Shown: positions 1 to 7,469, counted from the first letter of the stretch. The stretch: 64,000 nt of DNA from an uncultured Lachnospiraceae bacterium (GCA_902796595.1 CADBPM010000014.1:62001-126000); one strand, 5' to 3'. Numbers and translations: made by a program. The notes: generated from the letters alone by a model not told the origin.

Positions 1-1
1 G

Positions 2-451
2 AACAGAATAAGTGATGTTAAAAAGCATATAGAGACTGTTCAGGCTCAGATATATAAGAAAAAACAGGCTGATCCTTCTGCTGATGTAACTACTGATCAG
101 ACACAGCTTGATAAATTTGAAAAAATAGCTAAGCAGCTCGATGTTGAACTTGTCCTAAAGAAAAAGGTGATGCAGGAACGTTTTTCTGTTTCGATTGATA
201 AGATAGAAGATTTTCAGACTGGAATAGATACTGCACTTGCCAATCTTGGAGCAAGAGAGAAGAGGCTTAACCTTACACTCAGTCGTCTTGAGGAGCAGAG
301 TGATGATTCTACAGAACTTATGAGTAATAATGAAGATGCCAATATGACAGATACTATTATTCATTTCGGTGCTGCACAGAATGTTTATAATGCATCACTT
401 AATGCGGGTGCCAAGGTTATCCAGAATTCATTGCTTGATTTTATTTCTTAA
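2..451 (+). CDS. flgL: Flagellar hook-filament junction protein FlgL, C-terminal part (partial)
   Basis: The reading frame is open from the left window edge (first full codon at position 2) to the stop at 449-451, giving 149 visible residues; the start lies outside. The last ~60 residues match the C-terminal helix of FlgL/flagellin family proteins: an N-L-G-A-R-E-x-R-L turn, then alternating helix with TDTIIHF and a terminal Y-N-A-S-L-N-A-G-A-K-V-I-Q-N-S-L-L-D segment. FlgL (HAP3) forms the outer ring of the hook-filament junction. fliW follows 15 bp downstream with a good Shine-Dalgarno, so it is probably co-transcribed. Confidence 0.85.
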   Translation, partial: NRISDVKKHIETVQAQIYKKKQADPSADVTTDQTQLDKFEKIAKQLDVELVLKKKVMQERFSVSIDKIEDFQTGIDTALANLGAREKRLNLTLSRLEEQSDDSTELMSNNEDANMTDTIIHFGAAQNVYNASLNAGAKVIQNSLLDFIS

Positions 452-466
452 ATTAAGGAGAGTGTT

Positions 467-934
467 ATGAAAGTTAACTCCAGAGTATTCGGCGAGATTG
501 ATATAGATGATGAAAAGATAATCAATTTCAACGAAGGGATAATGGGCTTCGAGGATATGAAGAACTGGACCCTTATTTTCGACACGACAAGGGAAGAAAA
601 AAAGAATGCGATTTCATGGCTTCAGTGTTTGGATGATCCGGAACTCGCACTTCCGGTTATAAATCCTTTTTTATTAACAGATACCTACAATCCTACAGTG
701 GAAGATGAACTTATGAAGCCATTGGGGGATTTTGAAGATGAAGATCTCCTTATACTTCTTGCTCTTTCGGTTCCTGCCGGAAGACCTGAGGATACGACAG
801 CCAATTTTAAGGCTCCGTTTATCATCAATCCTAACAACAGGGCTGGTATTCAGATTGTTGTAAATAACGATGATTACGAGATCAGAACGAATGTTCGCGA
901 AGCAGTAGAGAAGATGAAAGCAAAGAAGGAATAA
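467..934 (+). CDS. fliW: Flagellar assembly factor FliW
   Basis: A 155-residue protein of normal FliW length. Family hallmarks include I-I-x-F-x-E-G-I-M-G-F-E near residue 20, a D-P-E-L-A-L-P-V-I-N-P stretch near 60, and N-F-K-A-P-F-I-I-N near 120. In Bacillus, FliW binds flagellin and also the CsrA dimer as an antagonist, coupling flagellin translation to filament assembly. Its position directly before csrA is the classic Firmicutes pair and supports the same partner-switch here. Start ATG 467 has TAAGGAGAG upstream. Confidence 0.95.
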   Translation: MKVNSRVFGEIDIDDEKIINFNEGIMGFEDMKNWTLIFDTTREEKKNAISWLQCLDDPELALPVINPFLLTDTYNPTVEDELMKPLGDFEDEDLLILLALSVPAGRPEDTTANFKAPFIINPNNRAGIQIVVNNDDYEIRTNVREAVEKMKAKKE

Positions 935-955
935 GACTGAAGGGAGGGGGAATTT

Positions 956-1183
956 ATGCTTGCATTATCAAGAAAAACAAACGAAAGCATTATGTTTGGA
1001 AATGACATAGAAATCACCATCCTTGAGGTTAAGGGTGATCAGGTTAAAATAGGGATAAAGGCACCGAGAAATGTGCCGGTTTATAGAAAAGAGTTATATA
1101 CACAGATTCAGACAGCAAATAAAGAGGCAGCCAAGACTGTTTCTAAAGATGAGCTTAACGTATTGAACAACCTGTTAAATTAA
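956..1183 (+). CDS. csrA: Carbon storage regulator / translational repressor CsrA
   Basis: A 75-residue protein with the canonical CsrA fold: N-terminal M-L-A-L-S-R-K-x-N-E-S-I, central [18 protein letters not shown] and V-P-V-Y-R-K-E-L-Y. The N-terminal beta1 (L-S-R) and the V-x-V-x-R-x-E segment are the RNA-contacting strands. It is 21 bp behind fliW. CsrA dimers bind GGA in hairpin loops and block ribosomes. Two such hairpins lie just downstream in the flaG leader (1209-1222 and 1268-1281). The gene's own Shine-Dalgarno region is also very GGA-rich. The sigma-28 -35 element for flaG lies in the last codons. Confidence 0.96.
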   Translation: MLALSRKTNESIMFGNDIEITILEVKGDQVKIGIKAPRNVPVYRKELYTQIQTANKEAAKTVSKDELNVLNNLLN

Positions 1184-1202
1184 TGGATGATTCTGCCGAT
1201 AT
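1176..1202 (+). promoter_or_regulatory. Sigma-28 (SigD/FliA-type) promoter for flaG-fliD-fliS
   Basis: TAAA at 1176-1179, a 15 bp spacer and GCCGATAT at 1195-1202 match the Bacillus SigD consensus (TAAA-N15-GCCGATAT) at every defined base. It sits between csrA and flaG, with the -35 inside the csrA 3' end. Transcription should start near 1208-1210. Confidence 0.85.
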
Positions 1203-1208
1203 AAAGTG

Positions 1209-1281
1209 ATAGAAGGAACTATATGCTTGCTGCGGCAGTCAACAAGCAGGTATTTTAAAGTGGGTTTGTACAGGGAGGTAC
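1209..1281 (+). promoter_or_regulatory. Two CsrA-binding hairpins in the flaG leader
   Basis: Hairpin 1 has stem ATAG (1209-1212)/CTAT (1219-1222) and hexaloop AAGGAA. Hairpin 2 has stem GTAC (1268-1271)/GTAC (1278-1281) and hexaloop AGGGAG. Hairpin 2 (GTACAGGGAGGT) matches 11 of 12 positions of the CsrA SELEX consensus RUACARGGAUGU, and its loop is the flaG Shine-Dalgarno, 7 bp before ATG 1286. Two sites, one over the Shine-Dalgarno, mirror the known hag leader of Bacillus. Binding is inferred, not shown. Confidence 0.65.
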
Positions 1282-1285
1282 ACTT

Positions 1286-1693
1286 ATGGATGTGAATTTA
1301 TTTCATGGCGGTTCTGCCGGGGCAAGACTTGTGGATGGTACCAGAAATTATCAGATGGATATGGGCAATATGACGGTGACGGAAACGGCCCAACCAACTA
1401 ATAAGCCTAAGACTGCTGAGAATGAAAAGGATGAGGATAAACAGCAGGGATGGACAGACGAAGAACTCGAAAAACGTCTTGAAAATGCTGTTACTCAGGC
1501 TAATGATAAAGTTAAGCATACAGGTTTGCGTCAATGCGAATTTGCCTACAATAAAGAGGCAAAGCGTATTTCCATAAAGGTATATGATGCAAGAACCAAG
1601 GAGGTCATCAGAGAGATTCCTCCGGAAAAGACACTTGAAATGATAGAAAGACTATTTGACCTTGAGGGTATCATGGTTGATGAGAAAAGATAA
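1286..1693 (+). CDS. flaG: FlaG family flagellar protein
   Basis: A 135-residue protein with a low-complexity charged N-terminal half and a C-terminal FlaG domain from about residue 70: L-x-x-A-V-x-Q-A-N-D-K-V, then L-R-Q-C-E-F-A-Y-N-x-x-A-K-R-I-S-I-K-V-Y-D and V-I-R-E-I-P-P-E-K-T-L-E-M. FlaG proteins influence filament length or cap function and usually precede fliD, as here (12 bp gap). Expression is probably sigma-28 dependent and under CsrA control, judged from the upstream sequence. Confidence 0.9.
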   Translation: MDVNLFHGGSAGARLVDGTRNYQMDMGNMTVTETAQPTNKPKTAENEKDEDKQQGWTDEELEKRLENAVTQANDKVKHTGLRQCEFAYNKEAKRISIKVYDARTKEVIREIPPEKTLEMIERLFDLEGIMVDEKR

Positions 1694-1705
1694 GGAGGTA
1701 AGCTT

Positions 1706-3241
1706 ATGCCTATTAGAATGTCGGGTATGGTATCTGGTCTTGATACTGAATCTATCGTAAAGGAACTCGTTAAAGTACAGCAGGGCAGACTTGATAAGAT
1801 AAAGAATAAGCAGACAAAGCTTGATTGGAAAACGGAAAAGTGGCAGGATCTTAATAAAAAGATTACTAACTTTTTTAAAGACAGCCTCACTGATATGAGG
1901 TTTGAGTCAAGTTATAACACCAAAAGTGCGACCATTACCAATTCCTCAATAGGAACAGTAAAGGCACTCACCGGTGCTGTAATGGGTAATCATTCACTTG
2001 TTGTCAGTCAGCTTGCTACTACCCAGAGCTGGACTTCGGAAAAAATTAAGGCAGCTGATGGTTCGGCAGCTACAAAAGAGACCAAGTTGAAGGATCTCGT
2101 TGATAAAAATGGAAGCAATGCTTTAAGCGGAATAACAAGCGGAGAGCTTACATTAAATGTTGGCGGTGTAGATCACACTATAGTTATAGATAAAGATAAT
2201 ACAACTCTTGGTGGATTGCTTGACCAGTTTAAGAATGCTGGTATCAACGCAAACTACGATGCATCACAGGGCAGGATTTATCTTGCTTCAAAGGGTGAAG
2301 GCGCAGATAATGGCTTTACTCTTACAGCGGCTAATGCAGAAAATAATGTTATAGGAACACTTTTAAAGTCAGGTCATGTAGAAGATGCTAAGAACGCAAA
2401 GTTTTCGCTTGATGGTGTGAATTATGAGACTGCTACAAATTCAAATACAATTAATGGTTTGAAAATTGACCTAACAGGGGTTTCTGAAAAGGATATAAAT
2501 GATGAGTATAAGCCAACTACTATCAGAGTACAGAGCAACACTGATGAAGTGTACAAGAAGATAAAGGATTTCATAAAGTCCTACAATGAACTTCTTGAGG
2601 AAATGAATACGCTCTATAACGCTGATGCGGCAAAGGGATACGAACCTCTTACTTCTGAGCAGAAGGATGAGATGAGTGATGACGAGATAGAAAAATGGGA
2701 GAATAAGATAAAAGATTCTCTTTTAAGAAGGGATGAATATCTTGATAACGTTATTTCGTCAATGCGTGAGAGTATAATCGGTGTTCATGCAAAAGGTTCA
2801 GATGGCAGGGAAACAAGCGAATATATTTCACTTGGAAATTATGGTATCGGCACAAAGAATTACCTTGAAAAGGGTAAACTTCACATCGATGGTGATAAGG
2901 ATGACGATGTAACCAGCGGTGAACCTGATAAACTTAGGGCTGCTCTTGAAAGTGACCCTGACAAGGTTGCTAAGGATTTCTCAACGATTTTTGGCAAGAT
3001 GTACAGTGCCATGAACGCAATTCTCAATGATAGTAACGATTACAAGAGTTCGCAGAAATTTTATAATGATAAGCAGTTAAAAGATCAGAAGACTAATTAC
3101 GAAAAAGAATACAGTGATATGGAAAAGAAGATCGCCAGTCTTGAAGACAGATACTATAAGCAGTTTACTAGAATGGAAACCATGATGCAGAAGCTTCAGG
3201 ATTCTACAGGAAATATACAGGGACTTACAGGCGGCATGTAA
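1706..3241 (+). CDS. fliD: Flagellar filament capping protein FliD (HAP2)
   Basis: A 511-residue protein. The N-terminal FliD domain begins M-P-I-R-M-S-G-M-V-S-G-L-D-T-E-S-I-V-K, the standard FliD opening. A variable central domain follows. The C-terminal FliD domain (from ~270) includes S-Y-N-E-L-L-E-E-M-N-T-L-Y and ends in a coiled region E-K-K-I-A-S-L-E-D-R-Y-Y-K-Q-F-T-R-M-E-T. FliD forms the pentameric or hexameric cap that folds exported flagellin. Shine-Dalgarno AAGGAGG precedes ATG 1706. Its chaperone FliS is encoded immediately downstream. Confidence 0.96.
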   Translation: MPIRMSGMVSGLDTESIVKELVKVQQGRLDKIKNKQTKLDWKTEKWQDLNKKITNFFKDSLTDMRFESSYNTKSATITNSSIGTVKALTGAVMGNHSLVVSQLATTQSWTSEKIKAADGSAATKETKLKDLVDKNGSNALSGITSGELTLNVGGVDHTIVIDKDNTTLGGLLDQFKNAGINANYDASQGRIYLASKGEGADNGFTLTAANAENNVIGTLLKSGHVEDAKNAKFSLDGVNYETATNSNTINGLKIDLTGVSEKDINDEYKPTTIRVQSNTDEVYKKIKDFIKSYNELLEEMNTLYNADAAKGYEPLTSEQKDEMSDDEIEKWENKIKDSLLRRDEYLDNVISSMRESIIGVHAKGSDGRETSEYISLGNYGIGTKNYLEKGKLHIDGDKDDDVTSGEPDKLRAALESDPDKVAKDFSTIFGKMYSAMNAILNDSNDYKSSQKFYNDKQLKDQKTNYEKEYSDMEKKIASLEDRYYKQFTRMETMMQKLQDSTGNIQGLTGGM

Positions 3242-3257
3242 TCGTATAGTGTTTTTT

Positions 3258-3279
3258 GCTTATTGCTTATACAATAAGC
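3258..3279 (+). other. Intercistronic hairpin between fliD and fliS
   Basis: GCTTATTG (3258-3265) and CAATAAGC (3272-3279) form a perfect 8 bp stem with a 6 nt loop. No T-run follows, so it does not look like a simple terminator. It could stabilise or process the fliD-fliS message. Confidence 0.45.
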
Positions 3280-3304
3280 TGATAACAGCAAGGAGAAATT
3301 AGTC

Positions 3305-3673
3305 ATGATGAATGCAGCACAGCTTTATGGAAAAACAGCAGTAACAACAGCATCACCAGAGGATCTTACTTTGATGCTATACAACGGAGCTATCAAATTT
3401 TGCAATTTTGCTCTTGCAGCAATGGAAAAGAAGGATATTCCTACTGCTGGCACCAATATAATGAAAGCGGAAAAGATAATAAGTGAACTTCAGAATACTT
3501 TAAATGACGCTTATCCGGTTTCAAAGGATTTCGACGTGATTTATAACGCTATAATGAGAAATCTTATTGATGCTAATGTCAGCAAGAAGCCTGAACCGCT
3601 CAATGCGGCATTAAAGGATATAAGAGATATCAGAGATATCTGGGTTCAGCTCATGAAAGCAAAGAAGGGATGA
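3305..3673 (+). CDS. fliS: Flagellin export chaperone FliS
   Basis: A 122-residue helical protein with FliS hallmarks: A-A-Q-L-Y near the start, then T-A-S-P-E-D-L-T-L-M-L-Y-N-G-A-I-K-F around residues 17-33, and A-E-K-I-I-S-E-L-Q-N-T-L-N around 57-69. FliS binds flagellin C-termini in the cytosol and delivers them to FlhA. Two adjacent ATG codons (3305, 3308) are possible starts after AAGGAGAAAT. The stop overlaps the next gene's start (ATGA), implying translational coupling. Confidence 0.95.
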   Translation: MMNAAQLYGKTAVTTASPEDLTLMLYNGAIKFCNFALAAMEKKDIPTAGTNIMKAEKIISELQNTLNDAYPVSKDFDVIYNAIMRNLIDANVSKKPEPLNAALKDIRDIRDIWVQLMKAKKG

Positions 3674-4155
3674 GCATGGAGATAGATGATTACCTTGACA
3701 GTATGAGCATCTCGCTTGACCGTAAAATTGATACGCTTCAAAAGATACTTGATCATACAAAGGCAGAAGAAGAGCTTCTAAAGACTCCTGATTTTGACTT
3801 GGATAAGTTTTCATACCACATGGATGAAAAGGATCAGCTTATCGACCTTGTTAATATCCTTGATGATGGCTTTGACAAGACTTATGTGTTGGTCAAAGAT
3901 GCAGTGAAGGCAAGACCGGGTCTTTATGCAGAAAGAGTAAAGCATCTTCAGGAACAGATAAGGACTCTCACAGATATCGGAACCAAAATAGAGGTTCTTG
4001 AGAGAAGGAATATGCCTCTTGTAGATAAGACTATTCGCGAAAAGAAGCAAAGAATAAAGAAATATAACGTCAGCCAGAAAGCTGTAGCTACATATTATAA
4101 GCAGGTATCGGGAAATATTGTGAATCGTCCGAAACTGATGGATGATAAAAACTAA
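3670..4155 (+). CDS. FliT/FlgN-like flagellar export chaperone
   Basis: A 161-residue, wholly helical, charged protein overlapping fliS by 4 bp (ATGA); a second ATG at 3676 is also possible. The pattern M-D-E-K-D-Q-L-I-D-L-V-N-I-L-D-D-G-F near residue 52 resembles the K-(D/E)-x-L-I-x-x-I-x-x-L-D segment of FlgN/FliT-type chaperones, and the place after fliS is where Firmicutes put fliT. No strong signature fixes which of the two it is. A strong terminator follows directly, so it ends the operon. Confidence 0.6.
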   Translation: MSMEIDDYLDSMSISLDRKIDTLQKILDHTKAEEELLKTPDFDLDKFSYHMDEKDQLIDLVNILDDGFDKTYVLVKDAVKARPGLYAERVKHLQEQIRTLTDIGTKIEVLERRNMPLVDKTIREKKQRIKKYNVSQKAVATYYKQVSGNIVNRPKLMDDKN

Positions 4156-4159
4156 TAGA

Positions 4160-4196
4160 AAAGGTAACAGGAATTACTCCTGTTACCTTTTTTATT
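4160..4196. terminator. Bidirectional intrinsic terminator
   Basis: AAAGGTAACAGG (4160-4171) pairs with CCTGTTACCTTT (4179-4190) over a 7 nt loop, followed by a T-run. The A-run on the left makes it work for the convergent phasin-like gene too. Confidence 0.9.
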
Positions 4197-4205
4197 ATAA
4201 ATCTA

Positions 4206-4652
4206 TCAGTTGCCATCTGACTCGTCTGAGTCCGATTTTTTATCTTCTGCGGTATCATTTGCTGTGGAAGCACCTTCACAGTCTTCACTATCTTCTGACT
4301 TTTTCCATTCCTCAAATTTTTCTTTTGATGCGTGGACGACATCTTCCAAAGTCTCTTTTGCAGCTCTGTCAGCCTCGTTAAGCTTTTCTCTTAACTTCTC
4401 GCGGTCTTCCTTTGTCATGCTATCTACAGCATCAGCAATGTCATCAAAATGCCTCTTAGCCTCGGAATTTTTAATATCATCCTTTACCTTTTTTGCATAT
4501 TCTTTGCTGTCATTGATAAATTTGTTGCTGTTTGCTACTTCCTCCCCTTTTTTAGCAAGTGAATCTATAGCTTTGCCTGCATTTTCAACAGCAAAAGCAG
4601 TAAGACCTACACCCGCCATGAACGCTTTTTTAATTCCCTCTTCTAAACTCAT
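4206..4652 (-). CDS. Phasin-like / coiled-coil protein
   Basis: A 148-residue acidic helical protein: M-S-L-E-E-G-I-K-K-A-F-M-A-G-V-G, then an A-rich helix with K-A-I-D-S-L-A-K-K-G-E-E-V and a C-terminal acidic, disordered tail rich in D, E and S. The amphipathic N-terminal helix pattern resembles phasin/PhaF-type proteins often annotated in Lachnospiraceae, but no polyhydroxyalkanoate genes lie nearby and the role is unknown. An in-frame TTG lies 12 bp upstream at 4664, but that codon overlaps the GGAGG, which sits 5 bp before ATG 4652; 4652 is therefore the better start. Confidence 0.6.
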   Translation of the reverse strand: MSLEEGIKKAFMAGVGLTAFAVENAGKAIDSLAKKGEEVANSNKFINDSKEYAKKVKDDIKNSEAKRHFDDIADAVDSMTKEDREKLREKLNEADRAAKETLEDVVHASKEKFEEWKKSEDSEDCEGASTANDTAEDKKSDSDESDGN

Positions 4653-4786
4653 ATAAACCTCCAATTCTTTTGTGCTTTAAAGCTGATTTGGTTTAATGAG
4701 CATTATACCACTTTTTACTCCTGTTTTGAATACCTTTATATGGAATGACAGGGCAAAATAAATGATTAGAAATGTTTAAGAAATAA

Positions 4787-4815
4787 TTCCAAAGCGTGTA
4801 CAGATGTGATATAAT
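4787..4815 (+). promoter_or_regulatory. Extended -10 promoter for the S51-EAL gene
   Basis: TATAAT at 4810-4815 is preceded by TG one base upstream (4807-4808). A weak -35, TTCCAA at 4787-4792, lies 17 bp away. The start codon is 46 bp downstream. No Shine-Dalgarno of normal strength precedes ATG 4861. Confidence 0.6.
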
Positions 4816-4860
4816 TACTTAGGTGCAATTGCGTATTCTATTAAGGACATTGGGTGGTTT

Positions 4861-7305
4861 ATGGAGAAAGCAAACAACGGCAATGAACTTCCGGTTATCT
4901 TTTTGACGAGTAGCTTCATGAATTATGAAACTGATGAAAAAAAGATTCCAGAGCCAATTGAAGAAAATTATGGCTTTTTTGAAAAATTAAAAGATTTCTG
5001 GAAGGAAAATTCCAGAATACTTTTTTGGGCGGCAAATCCTGAAGAAATAGAATACAACGATTATAGAGCAATGGCTGTTTGTGGAGTTCTTAAGAAAGCG
5101 GGATTGTCTGTAGGCAGTATTACTGTCTGCGATCGCAGAAATGCAAGATGTTTAGATTATTTTTTAAGTGAATGTGATGTACTCTACCTTGCGGGAGGAC
5201 ATGGTCCATCTGCAAATAGATTCATGGAAAAAAACGGTTTGAGGGCTAAGATAGCTGCCTTTAAAGGAGTAATAATAGGCTTATCGGCCGGAAGTGTAAA
5301 TGCGGCTGCCAATGTCTATATGTTTCCGGAATTAGCAGGTGAAGCAGAGGATACAGAATTTCAAAAAAAGTACAGGGGTCTTGGACTTACAGATCTGAAC
5401 ATCATTCCTCATGCAGAGTATGAGCGTATTGCAGAGATTGATGGCAAAAGCATATATAATGAGTATCTTCTGCAAGACAGTTATGAGCAGACATTTTATC
5501 TGGTTAATGATGGAAGCTATTTTTTAATACATAACGGCATTACCTCTTTTTACGGAAAAGGCTTCTTGCTTAAAAACGGGGAGGAAACTCCACTTGAATC
5601 AGGAGTTACAGTTCCTTTAAAGAAAAAATATAAAACATCATATCTCAATGCCTGTGAGATAAAAAAAGGTGAGATATGGAAGACACTGATGTCTGATATA
5701 TATGAAGTCGTGGCTACATTAGACTGCGACGGAAGCATAAATTTTGTATATCTGTCAAAGAAATTTCTTGATATAGGCATTACACCGGAAAGAGTAAAGA
5801 GCCTTGACCATTTTACGAATATTTATGTCAGTAAATTTGTATCAGATGATGAAAAACAGGCGATGGCTGCAGAAGCGGGCATCGAGGTGATAAAACAGAG
5901 TATAGAAAGAGACGGTGAATATACCAGATCGTGCCATTTCAACCTGCGTGGCGGAACGAAAACTTATATAGTAAAGTCGAGGATGCTTGGAAACGAGAGC
6001 GATAAATATTATTTTGAAATGTATAATATTTCTGCCGAGCTTAACCATGATTGGATGACGGATGAATATGCGGCTACGGGCTTTATGGATAAGGCGTCAG
6101 AGCTTCTTATGAAGCTTCCGAAGGATAAGAAGTATTCGCTTATTTATACAAATGTTCGAGGATTTAGGGCTATCAATGATATCTTTGGAGAGCAGAGCGG
6201 TGATATTGCTATTTTTCAGATCAGGGATGCGATAAGAAAGTATCTTAACCCGATCATTTTAGGAAGGCTTGAAGCCGACCACTATGTGCTCATAGCTGAA
6301 GATGATAAGATTACGGATGAAGCTATGACAAGACTCAGCCACAGGATGTTTACAAAGGGGTCAAAGGATTATCATTTTGATCTGTGTATGGGTATAGTTC
6401 CTATAGAGGACAGAACTGAGTCAATACGTCTTTTGATAGACAGGGCAGTGCTTGTTGAAAAGAAAATATCCGGCAATGGCGGAAGAACTTTTGCAAGGTA
6501 TGACTCAAATCTGCAGATTAACTATATAATGGATAGGATGCTTTCCTCGGACATGGATATTTCTCTTGAAAATGGAGAATTTAAGGTATATTACCAGCCT
6601 GTGGTAAATGCAAAGTCTAAAAAGATAGTAAGTGCAGAGGCACTTATAAGGTGGCAGCATCACAATCTTGGCATGGTGGGACCGGGCAGATTCATACCGC
6701 TCTTTGAGGAAACCGGACAGATTTCTGCCATTGACCGTTTTATAGCCTCGCATGTGCTTGAATTTAATAAAAAAAGAGATATAACAGGCAGAAAAATAGT
6801 GCCTTGTGCAGTAAATCTTTCACGTATTGATTTTTATGACAGCAGGCTTCTTTATGATATACTTGCTTATATCTATAATGACAAGAATACAGAGAGGTAT
6901 ATCAAATTTGAAGTTACTGAATCAGCTTATGCTGTTATGGAAAGTTCGGCTCTTGAATTTTTAAATGCGCTTCATTCGAAAAATATTCAGATTCTTTTGG
7001 ATGATTTTGGAAGTGGAATGTCGTCTCTTTCAACACTTGAAAGCTTTAATTTTAATATCGTAAAGCTGGATATGGGCTTTATCAGAAAGATAAATATAAG
7101 CAAAAAGGCAGAGGCGATAATAAAGTCTACTATCAGAATGAGTCATTCTTTAGGAAGCAAGGTTGTTGCTGAAGGTGTGGAGGATGAAAGCCAGTATCAG
7201 TTCTTAAAGGATGCCGGCTGTGATATGATACAGGGGTATTATTTTTATAAACCTATGCCGGAAGAAGAATTTGTAAAACTTCTGAATGAACAGCAAAAGA
7301 GGTGA
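4861..7305 (+). CDS. Peptidase S51-like / PAS / degenerate GGDEF / EAL fusion protein
   Basis: An 814-residue soluble protein with an unusual domain order. Residues ~1-240 look like peptidase family S51 (dipeptidase E/cyanophycinase): Y-L-A-G-G-H-G near 115, nucleophile elbow G-L-S-A-G-S with Ser142, and I-I-P-H-A-E with His184. Residues ~275-390 look PAS-like. Residues ~415-540 are a GGDEF fold whose signature is replaced by E-A-D-H-Y (471-475), so cyclase activity is unlikely. Residues ~565-810 are a full EAL domain: E-A-L (593-595), V-N-L-S, F-E-V-T-E-S, D-D-F-G-S-G (714-719), V-K-L-D and A-E-G-V-E (770-774). It is expected to be a cytosolic c-di-GMP phosphodiesterase with a sensor or peptidase head. 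Third S51 triad residue not assigned. Confidence 0.85.
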   Translation: MEKANNGNELPVIFLTSSFMNYETDEKKIPEPIEENYGFFEKLKDFWKENSRILFWAANPEEIEYNDYRAMAVCGVLKKAGLSVGSITVCDRRNARCLDYFLSECDVLYLAGGHGPSANRFMEKNGLRAKIAAFKGVIIGLSAGSVNAAANVYMFPELAGEAEDTEFQKKYRGLGLTDLNIIPHAEYERIAEIDGKSIYNEYLLQDSYEQTFYLVNDGSYFLIHNGITSFYGKGFLLKNGEETPLESGVTVPLKKKYKTSYLNACEIKKGEIWKTLMSDIYEVVATLDCDGSINFVYLSKKFLDIGITPERVKSLDHFTNIYVSKFVSDDEKQAMAAEAGIEVIKQSIERDGEYTRSCHFNLRGGTKTYIVKSRMLGNESDKYYFEMYNISAELNHDWMTDEYAATGFMDKASELLMKLPKDKKYSLIYTNVRGFRAINDIFGEQSGDIAIFQIRDAIRKYLNPIILGRLEADHYVLIAEDDKITDEAMTRLSHRMFTKGSKDYHFDLCMGIVPIEDRTESIRLLIDRAVLVEKKISGNGGRTFARYDSNLQINYIMDRMLSSDMDISLENGEFKVYYQPVVNAKSKKIVSAEALIRWQHHNLGMVGPGRFIPLFEETGQISAIDRFIASHVLEFNKKRDITGRKIVPCAVNLSRIDFYDSRLLYDILAYIYNDKNTERYIKFEVTESAYAVMESSALEFLNALHSKNIQILLDDFGSGMSSLSTLESFNFNIVKLDMGFIRKINISKKAEAIIKSTIRMSHSLGSKVVAEGVEDESQYQFLKDAGCDMIQGYYFYKPMPEEEFVKLLNEQQKR

Positions 7306-7330
7306 ACCACCTAAGGTGGTTCACCTCTTT
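7300..7330 (+). terminator. Hairpin terminator of the S51-EAL gene
   Basis: Perfect 12 bp arms AGGTGAACCACC (7300-7311) and GGTGGTTCACCT (7315-7326) with a 3 nt loop. It contains the stop codon and is followed by a short T-run (CTTT). The weak T-run makes termination likely but not certain. Confidence 0.6.
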
Positions 7331-7344
7331 AACAGTGAGAAATT

Positions 7345-7446
7345 TATAGTAAGCGAAGAAAATAATTGCGGATAGAGCCTGCTCTATCCAGCAATATTTC
7401 TGAGCGACGTTTATCGTAAACGAAATTATTTATTTCGTTTACGATA
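7345..7446 (+). repeat. MITE-like intergenic repeat, copy 1
   Basis: A 102 bp element with ends TATAGTAAGCGAA and, inverted, TATCGTAAACGAA (11 of 13 match). Inside are two palindromes: GGATAGAGC/GCTCTATCC (7370-7378/7381-7389) and ATCGTAAACGAAAT/ATTTCGTTTACGAT (7413-7426/7432-7445). The same sequence recurs inverted at 16281-16381 and deleted at 53803-53868. It has no ORF, so it would be non-autonomous. Confidence 0.75.
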
Positions 7447-7469
7447 TATTTGCGCATTATTATGGATAC

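Noticed and set aside
4210..4656. 148-residue open frame on the plus strand, opposite the phasin-like gene
   Set aside because: It is the mirror of a codon-biased gene (Ser/Phe/Leu-rich translation), has no Shine-Dalgarno and starts behind a terminator for the flagellar operon.
4665..4860. c-di-GMP riboswitch before the EAL-domain gene
   Set aside because: The leader from the likely start to ATG is only about 40 nt and has no GEMM-like conserved core.
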